Assembly: GCA_023634235.1 (NCBI GenBank)
Contig: JAMKCF010000020.1
Span: 10,292,001 to 10,356,000 of the forward strand
From: Pisaster brevispinus
Lineage: Eukaryota > Echinodermata > Asteroidea > Forcipulatida > Asteriidae
Reading direction: 5' to 3'
Length of the DNA: 64,000 bases
The notes under the pieces are model-generated. The model did no database searches, was not told where the DNA came from, and saw nothing but the letters and a program-made list of their open reading frames with translations. Every line of letters starts with the position of its first letter. Position 1 is the stretch's first letter. Positions 63,101 to 64,000 of the stretch are shown piece by piece. The translations under genes were made by a program, and so were the position numbers.

Positions 63101-64000
63101 CGGTCAGTGAGTCTCGGACAAACAGCCCGGCCTAATTTAGCAAACCAGCAGCAGCCGATGCTTCCACAGGCTCATCCGAAATCGCAGTCGCAGCAGCAGA
63201 AACGGCGTTTCTCCGATAACACCCACGCCATCAGCATGCTCCCGAGGTCCCCCACTGATCCCGAGGAATTCCACAACGACCCAGAGGAGCACAAACTAGA
63301 ATCGAAGCGCTTCAAGCCCGCACAGGCGCAACCGGTGTTCATCCCTCAGAAACAATGGGTCGATCCAATCGTTGCACAGTACGCAAACGCCGACCCCGCG
63401 GAGTTCACGGCAGAACCGTACTCGCCAACTCAAGAGGAAATCGAAGCACCGTATGACCCGGCTGATGTCATGGATGTCATCGGTGAAGTGTCGAAGGTCA
63501 AGGGGCTACGATCGAGTGATGAATCCGGCATTGATGAATCAATGCAAAGCCCGTCAAAATTGACGTCTCTCCTGCAGGAGGGTGGGCAGAAACTAAGCGC
63601 AAGTGAGATCGCCGACGCGGCATCTGACGTAACAGCTAATCTCCTGACAGCCTTCAGCTCCAAGCCGGACCTGACGGAGCAGCAGCAGCTCCTGATCAAA
63701 CTCACCCAGCAGGTGGAGGACGCCAAGAAGGCCCTGCTGGACCGACAGATTGCATCCCTGCAATCGGAGATCGAGAAGGCTACCAGTGACTCCGACTTCA
63801 GCCCAGGGCACGGTGCGATCCCGCAACCACCACGCCAGCCAATCGCTGCCCTCAGCGGCACGGCAAGTCAGCATGACACACTGGAGGAGGCTACGGATGA
63901 TCAACAGGGATCACCTCAGATACGCCGAGCCCCAGCAGACTCCAGCACCGCTGCTGTTGAGGTTGGAGATGACCAGGGCGGGGCCACGCCCACAAAAGAT
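38992..64000 (+). CDS. DIDO1: DIDO1 orthologue (PHD, TFIIS-M, SPOC), 3' end off window
   Basis: Death-inducer obliterator family: nuclear proteins that read H3K4me3 with a PHD finger and the phosphorylated Pol II CTD with a SPOC domain. Sixteen in-phase exons give 1,627 codons to the window edge. Layout: acidic/Ser N-terminus (1-163); Lys/Glu-rich exon with LRRSGR motif (164-490); C4HC3 PHD finger (~518-568: WCIC, MICCDQC, WYHGSC, ICPVC); Lys-rich linker; Cys-rich CIGPGC..YCSSDC block (~655-700); conserved segment IPVLERHTGK (~728); TFIIS central domain (~875-985: RRNVRESLRDML, YKSRYRSLFFNIKD, GLFRRILKGEIS); HRAHLFDLNCKICTG (~1070); SPOC domain (~1183-1306: LWKGLLNM, ICGRIPYPVVWDY, RIGVVGNNKKHIKDMYILPL); HMLLGLMV; then a Gln/Pro-rich tail with YDPADVMDVI. 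PHD plus TFIIS-M plus SPOC occurs only in DIDO1/PHF3-type proteins; the Cys-rich block and HRAHLFDLNCKICTG favour DIDO1. The C-terminus is not in the window. Confidence 0.92.
40812..40880 (+). mobile_element. tRNA-like repeat fragment
   Basis: AAATCCCGCTCTAGTCAAG and the following T-rich flank match the 3' end of the repeat at 3396-3560. Confidence 0.55.
41640..41800 (+). repeat. Interspersed repeat family F copy
   Basis: Shares GGTGTTTTGACAG, AAAAAGTCCAAACAATGGGA and GTCGACAAA with 17196-17470. Confidence 0.65.
41851..42215 (-). repeat. Foldback MITE family B, copy 2
   Basis: Reverse complement of 9341-9729; ends TTAAAGGTATTATACAGCAA and ACCAATCCTGTATAAAACCT are inverted repeats. Confidence 0.8.
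42355..42691 (+). CDS. DIDO1: DIDO1 exon, acidic linker
   Basis: Encodes SKDDASLYNLPGTSSLLYEE and a Pro/Asp-rich stretch ending in FGDQLLMTAS. Acceptor TTTTTCAG, donor CA|GTAAAG leaving phase 1, completed by the next exon (S-D-S-L). Confidence 0.85.
42905..42928 (+). repeat. (AATC)n microsatellite
   Basis: About five units after AATAAATTC, in the style of a LINE 3' tail; no body recognised. Confidence 0.75.
43458..43661 (+). repeat. MITE family C, long variant
   Basis: Starts CTTAGTTTTATAGAGCTGCT and ends CTTAAGCAGCTCTGAGACAT; interior TATTTTGGCTGGCAACCTCA. Confidence 0.75.
43873..44853 (+). CDS. DIDO1: DIDO1 largest N-terminal exon
   Basis: 327 codons. Begins SDSLKLDIPGVLDLSGES, then a low-complexity Lys/Glu region with RRSGRHKK and repeated Lys/Arg clusters (KKRSYRKRKQ) that look like nuclear localisation signals, ending SWSQLKNK. 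Acceptor AAATGCAG, donor AAAG|GTATTT. Confidence 0.88.
45308..45419 (+). CDS. DIDO1: DIDO1 exon, first half of PHD
   Basis: Acidic lead (EMSSDDNRDDNDSDWTSDD) then LWCICRKPHDN, the first two zinc cysteines of the PHD finger. The acceptor is a GAAGAAG tandem (45304-45310), so a one-residue Glu difference is possible. Donor AATAG|GTAAGA. Confidence 0.9.
45520..46165 (+). repeat. Family R1 copy interrupted by SINE
   Basis: Two halves (45520-45631 and 46037-46165) join into a continuous R1 copy once the SINE at 45632-46036 is ignored; the second half carries CCATGGTATGCTGGAATCTC. Confidence 0.7.
45632..46036 (-). mobile_element. tRNA-derived SINE, copy 7, full length
   Basis: Full minus-strand copy: (TAA)n, then CTTATATAGCGCTTATCCGT, CTCAGTGACGCTCAGAGCGC, CACCATGTAATGGTTTACAA, CACGACACGCC at the head. 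Inserted into an R1 repeat. Confidence 0.9.
46686..46975 (+). mobile_element. tRNA-derived SINE, copy 8, split by MITE
   Basis: Head GCTGGGCGGTCGAGTGCAC, then a family C MITE fragment (46736-46848), then CTCTGGTGATGTCAGAGTGT and GGGTTCAAGTCCCGCTC. 3' part truncated. Confidence 0.8.
46736..46848 (+). repeat. MITE family C inside SINE copy 8
   Basis: Left part CCCAATTAATGGTCTGCTTA, right part GAAGCAGAGCCATGAAATTG; shortened family C element. Confidence 0.75.
47460..47648 (+). mobile_element. SINE fragment, copy 9
   Basis: CCCAGTGTTTCTGGCATGGT and the tail AGAGCGCTACGTAAGAACTG. Confidence 0.65.
47667..47828 (+). repeat. 162-bp foldback element
   Basis: CAGTGTGAGGAGCTGGTCTT at the left end pairs with AAGACTGGCTCCTCACACTG at the right; inner GGTTGGTGGCTGG pairs with CCATCCACCAACC. 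Confidence 0.85.
47850..49280. other. DIDO1 intron, unremarkable
   Basis: AT-rich sequence without exon signals. The motif CATGAATAATTCA recurs three times between 48950 and 49095; otherwise nothing recognised. Confidence 0.5.
49290..49525 (+). repeat. Family R1 copy
   Basis: Shares GAGAATATCATTGTCACA, the TTCTGGATTTT block, and CCATGGCATGATGGAA with the other R1 copies. Confidence 0.6.
50090..50282 (+). mobile_element. tRNA-derived SINE, copy 10
   Basis: Degenerate head (CATACTCAAGTACTGGTGTT), then CAAGACACTTAAAAACCATG and ATGGACCCAGTTCACTTATC. Confidence 0.7.
50480..50738 (-). mobile_element. tRNA-derived SINE, copy 11
   Basis: Minus-strand copy with GCAGCCAACCATACAAGAAA, CTTGCTTAAGGACACAAGTG, CCCACACTCTGCTGATCAGC and a head at 50738. 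Confidence 0.8.
51360..51720 (+). repeat. Family R1, longest copy
   Basis: Contains TCATGGTATGCTGGAATCTC and AACAATGGTGGCAGCCTGTC, matching 46125-46205. Confidence 0.65.
51838..52034 (-). mobile_element. tRNA-derived SINE, copy 12
   Basis: Minus-strand, degenerate: AAGAAGCAATTATGGTTAG, ACACAAGTGTCACGAGTGGG, ATTCAAACCCACACCTG. Confidence 0.65.
52131..52252 (+). CDS. DIDO1: DIDO1 exon, second half of PHD
   Basis: RFMICCDQCEEWYHGSCVDI and RWICPVCI supply the remaining zinc ligands (C-x2-C, H, C, C-x2-C). Acceptor ATCTACAG, donor ATTG|GTACGT. Confidence 0.93.
53171..53421 (+). CDS. DIDO1: DIDO1 exon, Lys/Asp linker
   Basis: Highly charged linker with a short repeat (DKPLDKTQDKPQDK), ending KKKRLKFYK. 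Acceptor ATCTTCAG; donor AAG|GTTGGT is non-consensus after GT but keeps phase 0 into the next exon. Confidence 0.82.
54301..54498 (+). CDS. DIDO1: DIDO1 exon, Cys-rich block
   Basis: HCIGPGCQSWARPGSIYCSS and DCIVRHARQSIRVI: a C-x4-C..C-x3-C arrangement conserved after the PHD finger in DIDO1. Acceptor TTCACAG, donor TTG|GTAAGA. Confidence 0.9.
54760..54950 (+). mobile_element. RTE-like LINE 3' fragment
   Basis: Frame encodes ETRLSACSRPYPLDLLRCRT and HSNSFIPHTAFLLNPLPGAC, the end of a non-LTR reverse transcriptase ORF. Closely related to 61566-61750. Confidence 0.65.
55164..55347 (+). CDS. DIDO1: DIDO1 exon, conserved linker
   Basis: Encodes ERIPVLERHTGKVRTGLSAP and a WH-like stretch (VYDFLERHPSYEVLRPG) typical of invertebrate DIDO/PHF3 proteins. 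Donor ACAT|GTAAGT, phase 1. Confidence 0.88.
55505..55690 (+). repeat. MITE family C, degenerate
   Basis: GGACCCAGTTTCATAGCTG and the interior TAACGTTGAGTACACACGCG resemble 25033-25283; right end unclear. Confidence 0.5.
55850..55990 (+). mobile_element. SINE fragment, copy 13
   Basis: Body only: GTAAAAGAACCCAGTTACAC, GCACCTTGTAAACCCTTATA. Confidence 0.75.
56160..56345 (+). repeat. Family E copy 5' of DIDO1 exon
   Basis: AGCAACCTTATTTTG, ATTGGAAAGATCTGAA, CATGGACAAAACATC in the same order as 712-860; it ends less than 80 bases before the exon at 56421. Confidence 0.65.
56421..56760 (+). CDS. DIDO1: DIDO1 exon, Ser/Lys region and TFIIS-M start
   Basis: Low-complexity Ser/Lys repeats (KEKASGKEKTSG, twice) then EGVRRNVRESLRDMLATR, first helix of the TFIIS-central domain. 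Donor CCAG|GTTAAG. Confidence 0.9.
56806..57012 (+). mobile_element. tRNA-derived SINE, copy 14
   Basis: ATGACCGAGCGGTTTAATC head, CAAGCTCTAGTTTTTCTGAT, GGGACGTAAAGCCG; truncated at 3'. Confidence 0.8.
57240..57399 (+). CDS. DIDO1: DIDO1 exon, TFIIS-M middle
   Basis: KKAYVIEYELHRLYNN and KYKSRYRSLFFNIKDSKNQ, the signature of the TFIIS-central domain. Acceptor TTCTCAG, donor CAG|GTACGT, phase 0 out. Confidence 0.94.
57674..57745 (-). mobile_element. tRNA-like SINE fragment, second type
   Basis: Minus-strand tRNA-like arms with GGGATTCGAACCCACGACC; shares CTAGAGCAGATGTCTTGGCAC with 9780-9890. Confidence 0.55.
57835..58230 (+). repeat. MITE family D copy
   Basis: Shares TGTGGAGTCAAAAATTTTGG, TTCTGTCATGAAATTACAC and the terminal region with 23799-24173. 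Confidence 0.7.
58296..58412 (+). CDS. DIDO1: DIDO1 exon, TFIIS-M end
   Basis: GLFRRILKGEISAGKLVRMS and DQLASKELAEWREREAKH complete the TFIIS-central domain. Acceptor ATTGTAG, donor CAC|GTAAGT. Confidence 0.94.
58486..58855 (+). repeat. ~75-bp tandem repeat, five units
   Basis: Unit contains ATGATGTACCATCCCTTTAT, TTTCTTGAAAACTAGAGGAT and GAATGTACTCTTCC; one unit has a short deletion. Confidence 0.92.
59201..59311 (+). CDS. DIDO1: DIDO1 exon, acidic linker
   Basis: SLEMIVHEEEERKVQPTTKK and EVEINDDNLSSLE. Acceptor CGTCTCAG, donor GAG|GTACGT, phase 0. Confidence 0.87.
60102..60487 (+). CDS. DIDO1: DIDO1 exon, HRAHLFDLNCKICTG block
   Basis: Encodes PLDNMLGDTTGQHRAHLFDL and NCKICTGKVP, a motif highly characteristic of DIDO1, then a Glu-rich stretch and a run of Asp from (GAT)n. 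Donor CATT|GTAAGT. Confidence 0.93.
60708..60888 (+). repeat. 181-bp near-perfect hairpin MITE
   Basis: Left arm AAGGCCGAGTCACACTGCAG, right arm CTGCAGTGGGACAGGGCCTT; inner arms CGCAAAGAGAACGCATTCTA and TAGAATGCGTTCTCTTTGCG are perfectly complementary, leaving a loop of about 30 bases. Confidence 0.93.
61566..61750 (+). mobile_element. RTE-like LINE 3' fragment, second copy
   Basis: Same family as 54760-54950, sharing GAACAAAGAGCCATTCCAAC and CTTGCCTGGTGCATGTTTCC; has a 6-bp duplication (GATGTA). Confidence 0.65.
61888..62068 (+). CDS. DIDO1: DIDO1 exon, SPOC start
   Basis: Pro/Ser lead then LWKGLLNMEEVARFVVAGFH and VSGPIRTISM, the first strands of the SPOC domain. Acceptor TTGCTAG, donor ATG|GTGAGT, phase 0. 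Confidence 0.9.
62505..62790 (+). CDS. DIDO1: DIDO1 exon, SPOC core
   Basis: MPDNIMICGRIPYPVVWDYF, YISLFQYFHSRQRIGVVGNN and DMYILPLSAHEPVP; ends at LPFKGPG. Acceptor CCAACAAG, chosen because it joins phase 0 and matches the family spacing; upstream frame to 62382 is intronic. Donor CCCG|GTAAGT. Confidence 0.93.
62903..63029 (+). repeat. MITE family D fragment at exon edge
   Basis: TTAAAGGGACAGTATTGCCT, then GGCTACAAAAGCATTTG; ends within about 10-25 bases of the acceptor at 63038. Confidence 0.7.
63039..64000 (+). CDS. DIDO1: DIDO1 exon, Gln/Pro-rich tail (open at edge)
   Basis: LAEPRPHMLLGLMVRHRERA, then RRFSDNTHAISMLPRSPTDP, YDPADVMDVIGEVSKVKG and a coiled-coil-like QQLLIKLTQQVEDAKKALLD. 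320 codons with no stop to the window edge. Acceptor GTCCACAG. Confidence 0.9.

Overview
The window is eukaryotic genomic DNA, AT-rich, with short coding exons separated by long GT-AG introns packed with tRNA-derived SINEs, foldback MITEs and LINE remnants. The gene families and repeat style suggest an invertebrate deuterostome, most probably an echinoderm such as a sea star; this is inference from sequence character, not a database match. Layout: (1) 1-15862, plus strand, the 3' half of MCM3AP/GANP (thirteen exons, about 782 codons, natural stop and poly(A) signal). (2) 15863-19370, intergenic, almost entirely repeats. (3) 19380-32170, plus strand, a complete gene for a 365-residue protein with an SRA/YDG methyl-DNA-reading domain but no UBL, PHD or RING, with an E2F-site promoter and a 5' UTR exon. 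(4) 33130-33680, minus strand, a short secreted-protein ORF with CCAAT and TATA boxes that resembles the first exon of a PAN/apple-type protein. (5) 35050-38950, a promoter-rich area holding a non-coding first exon for the next gene and a candidate two-exon small-ORF transcript (35760-37130), followed by a tandem duplication with three perfect RFX X-box palindromes. (6) 38951-64000, plus strand, sixteen exons of a DIDO1 orthologue (PHD finger, TFIIS-central domain, HRAHLFDLNCKICTG block, SPOC domain), running off the right edge.

Exon coordinates were obtained by following reading phase across every junction; all junctions inside the three large genes close in phase. How they fit together: GANP (TREX-2 scaffold, mRNA export), an SRA-domain DNA-methylation reader and DIDO1 (H3K4me3 and Pol II CTD reader) are all nuclear chromatin/RNA proteins transcribed in the same direction, but nothing in the sequence shows shared regulation.

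The most distinctive observations are the stand-alone SRA protein carrying a CMR1/WDR76-like N-terminal motif, a decayed duplicate of a GANP exon, three spaced RFX X-boxes, a mini-piggyBac with exact TTAA duplications, a foldback MITE found twice inside the same spot of a SINE, and a small transcript carrying two overlapping small ORFs.
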